Source: Synergistaceae bacterium (GTDB lineage: Bacteria; Synergistota; Synergistia; Synergistales; Aminobacteriaceae). From it: a stretch of 32,024 nucleotides of DNA. Every line of letters starts with the position of its first letter. The stretch's first letter is position 1. Where the stretch lies: assembly GCA_031272035.1 (NCBI GenBank), contig JAISUO010000026.1, positions 1-32,024 of the forward strand. The letters run 5' to 3'. Positions 1-8,354 of this stretch are shown here, piece after piece. The notes under the pieces are model-generated. The model was given only the letters and a program-made list of their open reading frames with translations. It had not been told where the DNA came from and made no database searches. The translations under genes were made by a program, and so were the position numbers.

Positions 1-920
1 AAAAAAGATCGTGCGATATAAACGGGGCGCTGCTTGCTTTCAATGTAGGTTCGCCCCAGATATTCTCCAATGATGCCGATTCCCAGCAACTGCAGTCCTC
101 CAAAAAACAGGATGAGACAGATCGAAGACGCGTAGCCCGGAAGTTCAATTCCCAGGATAATCGTTTTAAAAAAGATGAACGCCCCGTAACAAAAAGAACA
201 CAAAGAAATTAAACTGCCCAAATACAGCCATATTGTCAGAGGAAATGTGCTGAAGGAGGTGATCCCCTCCAGAGCGAACTTCCAAAGCCGCCAGGCGTTA
301 AATTTGCTTTTTCCCGACGTCCGGGGCTGACGGACGTAGCCGATTGTCCATTCTTTAAATCCAACCCAGGCAAAAAGCCCCTTCATGAAACGGTGGTGTT
401 CATGCAGAGATTTCACCGCTTCCACGACGCAGCGGTCCATGAGGCGAAAATCCCCCACATTTTCCGGCAGGTGAGGACGCGAGACAATATTGTGGAAACG
501 GTAAAAAATTTTGGCGGTTATGCGTTTCATGAGAGAATCGCTGGAACGGTCGATTCGCCGGGCCAGAATCACCTCGTAGCCTTCGCGCCATTTCGCCACC
601 ATTTCGGGAATCAGTTCCGGCGGGTCCTGCAAGTCGACGTCGATGGGAATGACCGCATCTCCCAGGGCGTAATCAATGGCGGCGGTTAAAGCCGCCTCCT
701 TGCCAAAATTACGGGATAAATCCAAAACTTTTACGCGATTGTCGCAGCGAGCGAAAGACAGCAACACTTCCAGCGTGGAATCTCTGCTGCCGTCATTGAC
801 GCAGACGATCTCGAAGGGCTCCTTCAGAGACTCCAGAATCGGAATTATTTTTTGAAAAAAAACTGGAATTGTTTCTTCCTCGTTGTAACAGGGACATAAA
901 ATCGATATTATGAGACTCAC
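1..920 (-). CDS. Membrane-anchored family 2 glycosyltransferase (GtrB/DPM1-like), 3' end cut by window edge
   Basis: Translating the minus strand from a GTG at 920 gives about 306 residues before the sequence leaves the window, close to the usual 310-330 of this family. The N-terminus has the GT-A start (ILCPCYNEEE), then VNDGS, a DVD metal-binding motif followed by LQDPPE, and a second domain region with SRPHLPENVGDFRL-type residues. The C-terminal part holds two hydrophobic helices (roughly 235-262 and 270-292), as in GtrB, ArnC and dolichol-phosphate-mannose synthase relatives, which move a sugar from a nucleotide donor to a polyprenyl phosphate at the inner membrane. The sugar and acceptor cannot be told from sequence. 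The GTG start has a purine stretch (AGGAG) almost touching it, so the exact start is uncertain, but no better codon is seen upstream. No flippase or acceptor gene is in view. Confidence 0.88.
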   Translation of the reverse strand, partial: MSLIISILCPCYNEEETIPVFFQKIIPILESLKEPFEIVCVNDGSRDSTLEVLLSFARCDNRVKVLDLSRNFGKEAALTAAIDYALGDAVIPIDVDLQDPPELIPEMVAKWREGYEVILARRIDRSSDSLMKRITAKIFYRFHNIVSRPHLPENVGDFRLMDRCVVEAVKSLHEHHRFMKGLFAWVGFKEWTIGYVRQPRTSGKSKFNAWRLWKFALEGITSFSTFPLTIWLYLGSLISLCSFCYGAFIFFKTIILGIELPGYASSICLILFFGGLQLLGIGIIGEYLGRTYIESKQRPVYIARSF

Positions 921-997
921 TCCTGTTTCGGCGCAAAATCGCGCTGATTGAAAAATGGGCGTGGAGAGCCTCTCCCCCAACCTCTCGCCTGACCGGG

Positions 998-1019
998 ATA
1001 AAAAGTGCCCCGCCGGAGC
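998..1019 (-). terminator. Candidate intrinsic terminator after the phosphoribosyltransferase gene
   Basis: On the minus strand GCTCC-GGC-GGGGC (1019-1007, one G-U pair) forms a short stem followed by ACTTTTTAT. It lies 22-43 bases past the end of the phosphoribosyltransferase gene. The stem is only five pairs, so efficiency is uncertain. A second short dyad (GGAGA-GCC-TCTCC, about 963-975) lies closer to the glycosyltransferase gene. Confidence 0.45.
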
Positions 1020-1040
1020 CTGAGCGTCCGGGAAGAAGCG

Positions 1041-1625
1041 TCAGGAGGCTTTCAATGAATCGATCGGAGTGAATGTCCCATCCGGATTGGGGCGAAAAAC
1101 ATAATGTTCTTTCAGATAAATGATGTCCTTCCGGTTAACGCTCTGCAGTTCCGCCAAAATGGCGGCCTTTGCGACAACCTGAGCCCCCGCGCTCTGCGCC
1201 AGGGCTTCAATCGCGCCGATCGATTCTCCCGTGGCAATGACGTCATCGATAAGAGCCACGCGTTTGCCCTTTATTTTTTTCGCCTCCAGGCCGTCCAGCC
1301 ACAGCGTCTGCTCCTTTTGAGTGGTTATGGAGAACACCGTATGAGAAAGCGGCTCGACCATGTAAGGTTTACGGCTTTTTCTGGCCACGACAAAGTTATC
1401 CATGCCCATGAGCCGGCTCATTTCGTAGGTGAGAATGATGCCCTTGGCCTCGGCAGTCATCAGAACGTCCACTTCCGGAAGCCGGCTTACCAGCTCCGGA
1501 GCCACAGTCCGTATCAATTCGGTATCCGAGAGAACGACAAAACTTGCCAACACCAGGTTATCGCCTATCTGCACGTACGGCAGCCGGCGTTTCAGTCCGC
1601 AAATCTCAAAATCAAAATACTTCAC
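1041..1625 (-). CDS. Phosphoribosyltransferase, adenine-phosphoribosyltransferase-like
   Basis: The 194-residue product has the PRPP-binding signature of type I phosphoribosyltransferases (ALIDDVIATGES, about residues 123-136) and an upstream TAEAKGIILTYEMSRLMG segment like the substrate-proximal loop of adenine phosphoribosyltransferases. Such enzymes make nucleoside monophosphates from free purine bases and PRPP in the cytoplasm; some paralogues are regulators rather than enzymes, and the base used here cannot be read from the sequence. I prefer the GTG at 1625 because AGGGGAG lies 6 bases ahead of it. A GTG seven codons upstream (1646) keeps the frame open but would put that ribosome-binding site inside the gene. 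The gene stands apart from rsmI by about 180 bases and probably has its own promoter. Confidence 0.8.
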   Translation of the reverse strand: MKYFDFEICGLKRRLPYVQIGDNLVLASFVVLSDTELIRTVAPELVSRLPEVDVLMTAEAKGIILTYEMSRLMGMDNFVVARKSRKPYMVEPLSHTVFSITTQKEQTLWLDGLEAKKIKGKRVALIDDVIATGESIGAIEALAQSAGAQVVAKAAILAELQSVNRKDIIYLKEHYVFRPNPDGTFTPIDSLKAS

Positions 1626-1641
1626 ACGAATTTCTCCCCTT

Positions 1642-1665
1642 GTCACAGTCGCGACGTGACGACTG
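1642..1665 (-). promoter_or_regulatory. Overlapping inverted repeats in the leader of the phosphoribosyltransferase gene
   Basis: Two mutually exclusive stems can form just upstream of the AGGGGAG ribosome-binding site: CAGTCG (1646-1651) with CGACTG (1660-1665), and GTCAC (1642-1646) with GTGAC (1656-1660). A short palindrome GTCGCGAC sits between them. Whether this works as an RNA switch, an operator or nothing is unknown. Confidence 0.35.
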
Positions 1666-1699
1666 CGGAATGCGGCAAAATATTTTCAAAAGCCTGTTC

Positions 1700-1708
1700 A
1701 TTGTATCA
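1700..1708 (-). promoter_or_regulatory. Candidate extended -10 promoter element for the phosphoribosyltransferase gene
   Basis: The minus strand reads TGATACAAT, an extended -10 (TGn plus TACAAT at 1705-1700). No good -35 is seen at the usual distance, which is tolerated in extended -10 promoters. Transcription would start near 1693, giving a leader of about 70 bases that contains the overlapping inverted repeats. Confidence 0.4.
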
Positions 1709-1804
1709 CAACGGGAGGCCGCGGAAGCCGAATGTAATACTCACATATTGGCAGGGGCAGGACAAAAGGACATTATGGCGATAAATAAAAGCGAGAGAGC
1801 AAAA

Positions 1805-2614
1805 TCAGTTCTGAAGCAAAAATTCCTTGACAATATTCCTGGGGATGTTGTAACGGGAGGATATTTCCTGCGCGATTTCTTTGGCGTAACCTCCGGCTTC
1901 CTGCATCTCTTTTGCGCGTCTTCGCCAGGCTTCGGGGTCCTCCTCCTCTTCCTTTCCGCCCTCGATCACAAGAACCAGTTCACCCTTCACCCCGGCCTCA
2001 AGCCTTGCGGCAATTTCAGAAAGCAGCCCCCTGATCGATTCCTGATGAATTTTGCTGATTTCACGAACGAGAGCGGCGGGACGATCCCCCCAGGCTTCCA
2101 TCATTTCGGCGATCTGCCGCTCCGCCTTATGAGGCGAGAGGTAAAAAACCAGCGTGTACGGCAGAGGCTCCAGAGACGTGAAAAGTTTTTTCCTCGCTCC
2201 CGTTTTTTCGGGAGGGAATCCATAGAATAAAAAGGGCTGCGGGTTCAGTCCGGAGAGAAGTACGGCGGGCAGCAGCGCGGAAGGCCCGGGCAAAACGTCG
2301 GTCTCAAACCCCTCGTCAAGCGCGGCGCGCAGGAGAAGCCATCCGGGGTCACTGATGCCGGGAGTGCCGGCGTCACTGATGACGGCCACTTTTTTCCCCT
2401 CTCTCAGCGCCGCGGCAAGGCGTTCCGTCCGCTCTTTCTCGTTGAAGAGATGTAAAGAAATCAGAGGCTTCGAAATATCGTATCGCTTCAAAAGAATAGA
2501 AGAAGTGCGCGTATCTTCGCAGGCGATCAGGTCCGCTTCTTTCAAAACGCGGAGGGCGCGCAGGGTAATATCCTCCAGGTTGCCTATGGGAGTGGGCACC
2601 AGCGTCAGAGGCAT
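1805..2614 (-). CDS. rsmI: 16S rRNA 2'-O-methyltransferase RsmI (C1402)
   Basis: RsmI uses S-adenosylmethionine to methylate the ribose of C1402 in 16S rRNA in the ribosomal P site. The 269-residue protein is of normal family size and starts with the signature TLVPTPIGNLEDITLRAL. It continues with CEDTR (about 33-37), ISDAGTPGISDPG (about 80-92), GPSALLPA and FYGFPP, all diagnostic of the tetrapyrrole-methylase fold in this family. Its first 10 bases overlap the end of the upstream YabB-like methyltransferase gene, a pairing also known in Bacillus-type genomes, so the two are very probably co-transcribed. The C-terminus keeps the basic RNA-binding tail (SRYNIPRNIVKEFLLQN). Confidence 0.95.
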   Translation of the reverse strand: MPLTLVPTPIGNLEDITLRALRVLKEADLIACEDTRTSSILLKRYDISKPLISLHLFNEKERTERLAAALREGKKVAVISDAGTPGISDPGWLLLRAALDEGFETDVLPGPSALLPAVLLSGLNPQPFLFYGFPPEKTGARKKLFTSLEPLPYTLVFYLSPHKAERQIAEMMEAWGDRPAALVREISKIHQESIRGLLSEIAARLEAGVKGELVLVIEGGKEEEEDPEAWRRRAKEMQEAGGYAKEIAQEISSRYNIPRNIVKEFLLQN

Positions 2615-3345
2615 GGCAAACCCTCCGGAGTGTAGGCTCTCAGGAGATCTTCTGTGTACTCCCCGTTTTCTCCGTATACAAAAAGCGGCGGCTCTACCAC
2701 GAGGCCTGTCCCTCCTTTTTTCATTCCCTCCACCAGCAGAAGCCCGGCCCTTTTCCCGCTGCGGGAGTGGATGAACCTCAGACGCTTGGGAACGATTCCG
2801 GCCTCGGTCAGACGCGTCAGAAATTCAGCCGATCTCTCGGAGGAAAACACGGCAAAAAATTTCCCCCTGTATTTCAAAAGCCAGGAGGCCGCTTCCACAA
2901 CGTCCCGGAGAGAACAGCAGCTTCCCTGCCGGGCGATGGTCAGTCCTTCGACGGGACTTTTTCGGCCTCTCCCCTCCTCCTCGTAGGGAGGATTGACCAC
3001 CAGGCCGTCGAAGGACCCCGCCGGAATTGAGCGGTGTTCTCTCAGGTCCATGCATCGAAAGGAAACTCTGTCCTCCAGGCCGTTCTCAACGCGATTGCGC
3101 TGGGCCAGTTCCACCAGATCCGGCTGAATCTCCAGTCCTGTCACGTGAAATTTTTTTGGAAAACGCAGGGCCAACATCAGGGAAACGGCTCCGGTGGCGC
3201 TCCCCAGCTCCACAAAAGACGACTCCCCCCGGGAGCGGAGTCGAACATAAGCCGCCAGCAGCACCGTGTCCATATTCACCCGGGGTCCCGGGTCGGGCTG
3301 CCAGAGTTTCAGCCGGCCATACAAAATTTCGTCGCGGGTCGTCAT
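2605..3345 (-). CDS. tRNA1(Val) adenine-N6-methyltransferase-like protein (TrmN6/YabB family)
   Basis: The 246-residue protein is a class I S-adenosylmethionine-dependent methyltransferase. It has the family's N-terminal PRVNMDTVLLAAYV segment, a binding loop ELGSATGAVSLMLA (about 46-59), an acidic residue after strand 2 (GLEIQPDLVELA), and the catalytic NPPYEEEGR (about 118-126) typical of enzymes that methylate an exocyclic amino group of adenine. E. coli YfiC modifies A37 of tRNA1(Val); B. subtilis YabB is the closest functional parallel. The ATG at 3345 lies 17 bases after the smc stop codon, and the 3' end overlaps rsmI by 10 bases, so it belongs to the rng-smc-rsmI transcript. The exact RNA target is inferred from the family, not seen. 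Confidence 0.85.
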   Translation of the reverse strand: MTTRDEILYGRLKLWQPDPGPRVNMDTVLLAAYVRLRSRGESSFVELGSATGAVSLMLALRFPKKFHVTGLEIQPDLVELAQRNRVENGLEDRVSFRCMDLREHRSIPAGSFDGLVVNPPYEEEGRGRKSPVEGLTIARQGSCCSLRDVVEAASWLLKYRGKFFAVFSSERSAEFLTRLTEAGIVPKRLRFIHSRSGKRAGLLLVEGMKKGGTGLVVEPPLFVYGENGEYTEDLLRAYTPEGLPCL

Positions 3346-3362
3346 TGGGCCGTATGCCTGCG

Positions 3363-6300
3363 TTAGCGGTAACTGTCCATGTCAATGCCCACGATTTTGG
3401 ACAGCCCGGGTTCCACCATGGTCACGCCGTAGAGCAGGTCCGCCCGCTCCATGGTCGTGCGGCGATGGGTCATGACCAAAAGCTGCAGGCGCTTCGAATA
3501 TTCCCGGGCCAGGTCCGCGAATCGAATCAGGTTATACTCGTCCAGGGCCGCGTCCACTTCGTCCAGCACCGCCAGAGGCATTCGGGCGACTTCGAGAGCG
3601 GCGAAAAGGTGCGCTATCGCCGTCAGGGACTGTTCTCCTCCCGAAAGCTGCGAAATGTTCTGAAGACGCTTTCCAGGCGGTCGGGCGTAAATTTCGACGC
3701 CTCTCTCCCACAGAGCTCCCCCCTCCTGAAGCATGAGCCTCGCCTCGCCGCCTCCGAAAAGGCGCTGAAAAAGGGCGTTGAACCGGTCGTCAATGTCGTT
3801 CATGGCCTGACTGAACAGGGTCTCCACCTGAGAATCCGTTTCATCAATAAGACGTCGAAGTTCCTCAATTCCCGTTTTTACGTCTTCGAGCTGTTCGGTG
3901 AGGTAGTCGATGCGTTCCATCAGGGACTCGTCCTCAGAGAGAGCGCCCAGGTTGTAGGTTCCGAGGGCCTTGAGTTCCCGTTCCAGCCGACGCATGGCGC
4001 CGGACAGTTCCCGGGCGTCCTCCGCGATCCGGGCGGCGTCCTCCGGATCCCAGGGATATTTCTCGTCCCACATTTCCCTGAGCTGTTCGATTTCAGCCCG
4101 GACGGAAAGGAGGCGCTCGTTCACGGCGGCCGTTTGAGTTCTCAGCCCGGTGAGGTTCTCCTCCGCTTTCTGATCTTTTCGGCGAAGGCGCTGCAGACGA
4201 TTATGGGCCCTGAGGAGTCTGTTCCGCTCTGCCTCCAGTTTCTCGCGAAGCGCCCTGCTTTCCCTCCAGAGGGCCAGGTGTTCCCGACCCATTTCGGAAA
4301 GGCCGTCCCGCAGTTTTGTTTCCTCCGACTTTCCGGCTTCGATGTCCCTCATGACCCCTGAGAGACGTTCTTCCAAATCGCCCCGTTCTCTGCGGATGCG
4401 GGTCAGAATGTCGGAGGTTCCCCTCAGGCGCTCTTCCGTCAGCTCGATTTCATTTCGGGCGGAGCTCACAGCGGAAGGGGCTTTTCCCTCCTCTCCTTCC
4501 GGCTCAAGGGGATCCGACAGGGCCTCCAGCTGTCCGGCGAGGTCGGCAATCTCCCCGTCCAGGAGAGTCATTTTTTCTGTGATTGCGGCAATTTCCATTT
4601 CTGCGGAGTTTTTTTCGGCCTCGTGGCGCTGAATGTCGGCATTCAGCGTCTCCAGCGCCTTCTGAGCCGTTATCAGCTCGCTTCGGCTTCGGGTCAGAGC
4701 GGCGCTCAGGGCCTCGCTTTCCTGGGCCAGTTTCTGTTCCCGTTTTTCCGAGCGGGAGGACTCCGCCTCCGTGTCTTTGATTCTTCGATTCAGCGCGTCC
4801 GTCTGAAGGGTAAGCTCCGTCACCCGCTGATTGTGGCTGATGGCCCCTCCGCTCTGACGCATGCGCCCGCCACTGATTGTGCCGGAAGGAGCGAAAACCT
4901 CCCCTTCCAGGGTTACGATGGGGAATTTCGCTCCCTTTTTGACCATACTGCCAGCCAGAGCGTAATCCCGAACCACCAGGAGATCCCCCAGAACGTGCTG
5001 AAGCGCCGGCTCCCAGGGAGACCGGGGAGCGATCAGCTCGATGCCCCATCCCTCCACCCCCTGAGCCGGCAGGCGCCAGGAAGCATCGGGAAAGCGCGGC
5101 CGGCACCTGTCGAGAGGCAGATAGGTGACCCGTCCCAGACGATGTTGTTTCAGCAGTTCAATGCCCTCCTGAGCTTCTTCCATGGTATGGGCCAGAAGCC
5201 AGAATTGCCGTCCTCCCAGATAGGCCTCCAGGGCCGGGGCAATTTCCGGCGGACAGGAGAAGGCCTCGGCCATGACCTCGGGGTGGGATTTCATCCTGCC
5301 GAGTCGGGCCGCCGAAAGCAGAAAACGCGTGGGTTCAGGGTAGATGGAGGCTTCGGTGTTTTCCCGAAGGGCATCCAGCTCCGCCTGACGGGAGACCTTT
5401 TCTCTCTTTATCTGCTGCAGCAGAGCCAGAGACTTCTGGCAGGCCGTGTAAACGTCGGCATGTTCCAGAGCCAGGGTCTCGTGGCGTTTTTCGAGGTTCG
5501 CCGTCTCCTCTCCGTTTTTCGCCACGGCCGCGGTCAGGCTTTCCTTTTCCACCGAAAGCTGCTTCAGATCTTCCTCCGCCTGTTTCTGAGAGCCCACCAG
5601 GGCTTTGAGGCGGGCTTCCTGCTGAGAACGGGACAAAATCCGTTCCGCGTGACGATCCCGCAGTTCCTGACGGCGCAGGCGCTCCCGTTCGGCGTTGGCC
5701 CGGCTTTCCTCCAAACGGCGCAGAACGTCTTCGAAGGCCTCCCGCTTCGTCTTCAACTCTCTCTGAAGCGCGGTTTCCTTCTCTTCCGTTTTTTCCAGCT
5801 CCAGCCGGATGGACTCCAGAGAGGCCGTCGTCTGTTCCTTTTCAACGCTCAGGTTTCTGCGGTCCGAAAGAAGGGCCTGAACCCGTGTCCCCGCCGCAAA
5901 GGCCTGACGCCGCAGAGCTTCCTTCCGGCCGGTCAGCTCCTGTTCCCGGGCGAGAAGCGCCCCTTCGTCAAAGCCGTCCCGGCGCAGTTTTTCTTCCATC
6001 GCGGCAACTGCAGCGGTCCACAGGTTCTTCCACAGGACAGAAAGATCCTCGTGCTCCGTCATGGACTGAAGCTGGCTTCGAAGTTCCTTCTCTCTTTTTT
6101 CCAGGCTGAACCGTTTCGAAAAATAAAAATCGCGCCGGATGTTGTCCAGGTTGTCGAGAATGCCCTTAGCCTCCACGGCCACGGTCACTTCCGGCGCTAT
6201 TTCTTCCCTGCGCTGGCCCAGTTCCGCCACAAGGGTGTTGATTCGCTGCATTTCCGTCAGAGCCGTCTCCAGACGGGCGCAGGTCTCCTCCCGTCTTTTC

Positions 6301-6791
6301 CGGTAGCGGTCGATGCCGAAAAGCAGTTCGAGATGACGCCGCCGCTCCATGGGCCGCTGGTGAATGGCGTCGGACACCTCTCCCTGTCCTATAAATGCGA
6401 AACTGTCACCCTCAAGAGCGAAACGCGACTTGAAATCGCTCAGTTCCTGCAGTTTAATTTTGGTCGAATCCACCTGCAGAACGGAGCCGCCCTCTGTCGA
6501 ATACTGCCTGCGAAGGGTCGCCGTGTCTCCATTTTGCCTGAGCCTGAGGAGAACCTCCGCTTCCTTCGAGGGGTTCTCGGTGGCGCTGCCCTGAAAAATC
6601 AGGTCGCTCTGGCGCACGATACGAAGCGTGGACGGCGTTCCCTCTCCCAGCACCCAGCGCAGGGCGTCCAGAATATTGCTCTTGCCGCTGCCGTTGGGAC
6701 CCACAATAGCCGTCAGTCCGTCGGAAAAGGAAAACTCGCAACTGGTCCCAAAACTCTTAAAGCCTTTAAGCCGAAGATACTCTATGGACAA
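3363..6791 (-). CDS. smc: Chromosome segregation ATPase Smc
   Basis: Smc forms the ring-shaped condensin that organises and separates the chromosome with ScpA and ScpB, neither of which is in this window. The 1142-residue protein has the full layout: Walker A GPNGSGKSN (31-39) followed by LDALRWVLGEG, long charged coiled coils, a hinge domain (about 500-650, with LGGRQFWLL and GEVFAPSGTISGG), a second coiled coil, and a C-terminal head with ABC signature LSGGEQ (1049-1054) and Walker B LAVLDEVD (1073-1080). Length is slightly under the usual 1180. The start is TTG at 6791, with GGGAG about 10 bases upstream; this makes the gene overlap the end of rng by 26 bases, which points to translational coupling. 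No frameshift is seen. Confidence 0.96.
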   Translation of the reverse strand: MSIEYLRLKGFKSFGTSCEFSFSDGLTAIVGPNGSGKSNILDALRWVLGEGTPSTLRIVRQSDLIFQGSATENPSKEAEVLLRLRQNGDTATLRRQYSTEGGSVLQVDSTKIKLQELSDFKSRFALEGDSFAFIGQGEVSDAIHQRPMERRRHLELLFGIDRYRKRREETCARLETALTEMQRINTLVAELGQRREEIAPEVTVAVEAKGILDNLDNIRRDFYFSKRFSLEKREKELRSQLQSMTEHEDLSVLWKNLWTAAVAAMEEKLRRDGFDEGALLAREQELTGRKEALRRQAFAAGTRVQALLSDRRNLSVEKEQTTASLESIRLELEKTEEKETALQRELKTKREAFEDVLRRLEESRANAERERLRRQELRDRHAERILSRSQQEARLKALVGSQKQAEEDLKQLSVEKESLTAAVAKNGEETANLEKRHETLALEHADVYTACQKSLALLQQIKREKVSRQAELDALRENTEASIYPEPTRFLLSAARLGRMKSHPEVMAEAFSCPPEIAPALEAYLGGRQFWLLAHTMEEAQEGIELLKQHRLGRVTYLPLDRCRPRFPDASWRLPAQGVEGWGIELIAPRSPWEPALQHVLGDLLVVRDYALAGSMVKKGAKFPIVTLEGEVFAPSGTISGGRMRQSGGAISHNQRVTELTLQTDALNRRIKDTEAESSRSEKREQKLAQESEALSAALTRSRSELITAQKALETLNADIQRHEAEKNSAEMEIAAITEKMTLLDGEIADLAGQLEALSDPLEPEGEEGKAPSAVSSARNEIELTEERLRGTSDILTRIRRERGDLEERLSGVMRDIEAGKSEETKLRDGLSEMGREHLALWRESRALREKLEAERNRLLRAHNRLQRLRRKDQKAEENLTGLRTQTAAVNERLLSVRAEIEQLREMWDEKYPWDPEDAARIAEDARELSGAMRRLERELKALGTYNLGALSEDESLMERIDYLTEQLEDVKTGIEELRRLIDETDSQVETLFSQAMNDIDDRFNALFQRLFGGGEARLMLQEGGALWERGVEIYARPPGKRLQNISQLSGGEQSLTAIAHLFAALEVARMPLAVLDEVDAALDEYNLIRFADLAREYSKRLQLLVMTHRRTTMERADLLYGVTMVEPGLSKIVGIDMDSYR

Positions 6792-8322
6792 CTACTGTAC
6801 TCTCCCGTCGTTCCATTTGTTTTACCCGTCGTTCTATGGCCTCGCAGGTTCCCTGAGCCTCGATGCGATACCGGCTCCAGGGAAAATCGGGCATGCCTGC
6901 GATCAAAATTCTGCAACCCAGCTCTTCCTCCCAAAACGAGAGGTAAGTCTCTCTCACATACTGCGCCACAGCGGAGTTGGCCTGAAGCAGGACGGCTTCC
7001 GCCCTGTTGGCGTGCCCCACCTTGCGCAAAAATCGCTTCATGGACATGGCGACCGTATCTTCCCGCAGAACCCAGCCGTTGTCGCTGCAGAAAGGGCACC
7101 CCCGGGTCAGGACGGACTTCAGATCCAGCCGGCCCCGCTTGCGCGTGATTTCCACCAGCCCCAGCTGAGTCATGCTGAATACCCGCGCCCGGGAACGGTC
7201 CGACTGAAAAACCTCCTCCAGGCGCGTCAGAAGGCACTGACGATCCTCCTCGAATTCCATGTCGATGAAGTCGATGACGACGATGCCGCCGATGGCCCGG
7301 AGACGGAGCTGGCGGGCGATTTCATCCGCAGCCTCCAGATTTGTGTCGAGGACCGTGTGCCGCATGTCTCTGTCACCGATGTACTTGCCGGTATTGACGT
7401 CGATGACGGTCAGGGCCTCGGTATGTTCCATCACCAGATACGCGCCGCTCCGCAGCCACACCTTGCGCTCCAGAGCCTGCTCTATCTCCCGTTCGATGCC
7501 GTAGTATTCGAAGATCGGCACCACGCCCCGGTACAGCGTAACGGAGGGACGCTCGTCGCCGTACAGCATGGAAACAAAGTTTTTGACGTTCTCGAACTCG
7601 TCTTTTCCATTCACCAGAATCTCGTCGATGTCGCCGTGGACCTCGTCTCTCAGGACCCGGCCCAAAAGTCCCATATCCCGGTAGAGCAGGCAGGGCGCGG
7701 ACTGGCAGGAGGCGTTGTGCTCGATTTCCCTCCACTGGGCGAGAAGGGACTGAACATCCTGCACGAGAGCTTCCTCGTCCACTCCCTCGGCTGCGGTGCG
7801 AATGATTATGCCGAAATCATCCCCCCGAAGCTCCCGGGCAAAGTGGCGCAAACGCCTGCGCTCTTCCTCGCTGACGATTCTTCGGGAAACCCCCGCTTCT
7901 TCCCCGTGGGGAACCAGCACCAGATAATGGCCGGGCAGAGAAATACGCGGCGTAACCCGGGCTCCCTTGTTTTTCCTGGCGGTTTTCGTCACCTGGACGA
8001 CGATCTCCTGGTTGGGAACCACGGTCATTCCTCTGGCGTCGTTCAGGTACAAAAATGCGTTGCGGCCATCCCCGATGCTGACAAAAGCGGCATTGATCCC
8101 GGGAAGAACGCTTTCGACCCGGGCCTTGTAAATCTCTCCCGCCTTCTGGTGGTCCCACATGCGTTCTATAAAAATCTCCGCCAGCCGTCCATCCTCCAGA
8201 ATAGCGACCCTTGTTTCCTCGTTTTCCAGGGTATCAGCCACGATTTTTCTGTCCGAAATCTTTTTATCCGAAATTTTTTTGTCCGATGTCTTTCTGTCTG
8301 AATTTTTTTTGTCTGAAGACAC
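6766..8322 (-). CDS. rng: Ribonuclease G/E family endoribonuclease
   Basis: The enzyme cuts single-stranded AU-rich RNA and in E. coli matures 16S rRNA and degrades mRNA. From a GTG at 8322 the product is 518 residues, RNase G-like in size with no long degradosome tail. An S1-type region (about 36-130, with ARVESVLPGINAAFVSIG) is followed by the catalytic domain with metal-binding aspartates in TVIDVNTGKY (D308) and VVIDFIDM (D351), then the zinc-link CPFC (C409, C412) used for dimerisation. GAGGAGG lies 11 bases before the GTG; an ATT codon at a better distance (8328) is a less likely start. Residues 3-27 are five copies of S-D-K/R-K-x. The frame stays open upstream to 8484, but that part is coding sequence of the preceding DUF2344 gene. 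Confidence 0.94.
   Translation of the reverse strand: MSSDKKNSDRKTSDKKISDKKISDRKIVADTLENEETRVAILEDGRLAEIFIERMWDHQKAGEIYKARVESVLPGINAAFVSIGDGRNAFLYLNDARGMTVVPNQEIVVQVTKTARKNKGARVTPRISLPGHYLVLVPHGEEAGVSRRIVSEEERRRLRHFARELRGDDFGIIIRTAAEGVDEEALVQDVQSLLAQWREIEHNASCQSAPCLLYRDMGLLGRVLRDEVHGDIDEILVNGKDEFENVKNFVSMLYGDERPSVTLYRGVVPIFEYYGIEREIEQALERKVWLRSGAYLVMEHTEALTVIDVNTGKYIGDRDMRHTVLDTNLEAADEIARQLRLRAIGGIVVIDFIDMEFEEDRQCLLTRLEEVFQSDRSRARVFSMTQLGLVEITRKRGRLDLKSVLTRGCPFCSDNGWVLREDTVAMSMKRFLRKVGHANRAEAVLLQANSAVAQYVRETYLSFWEEELGCRILIAGMPDFPWSRYRIEAQGTCEAIERRVKQMERRESTVVVHRVSSA
8243..8317 (-). repeat. Five 15-bp tandem repeats at the start of rng
   Basis: Five in-frame 15-base units run from 8317 down to 8243, each coding for Ser-Asp-Lys/Arg-Lys-Asn/Thr/Ile. 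The units differ mostly at third codon positions. Two contain A homopolymers on the coding strand: eight A at 8310-8303 and seven A at 8280-8274. The stretch precedes the conserved RNase domain. Confidence 0.9.
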
Positions 8323-8354
8323 GTAAATAATGCCCTCCTCTGATGGAGAAAGTG

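Noticed and set aside
8243-8317. CRISPR-like or satellite array
   Set aside because: Units are 15 bp with no spacers, stay in frame with rng and encode a pentapeptide repeat.
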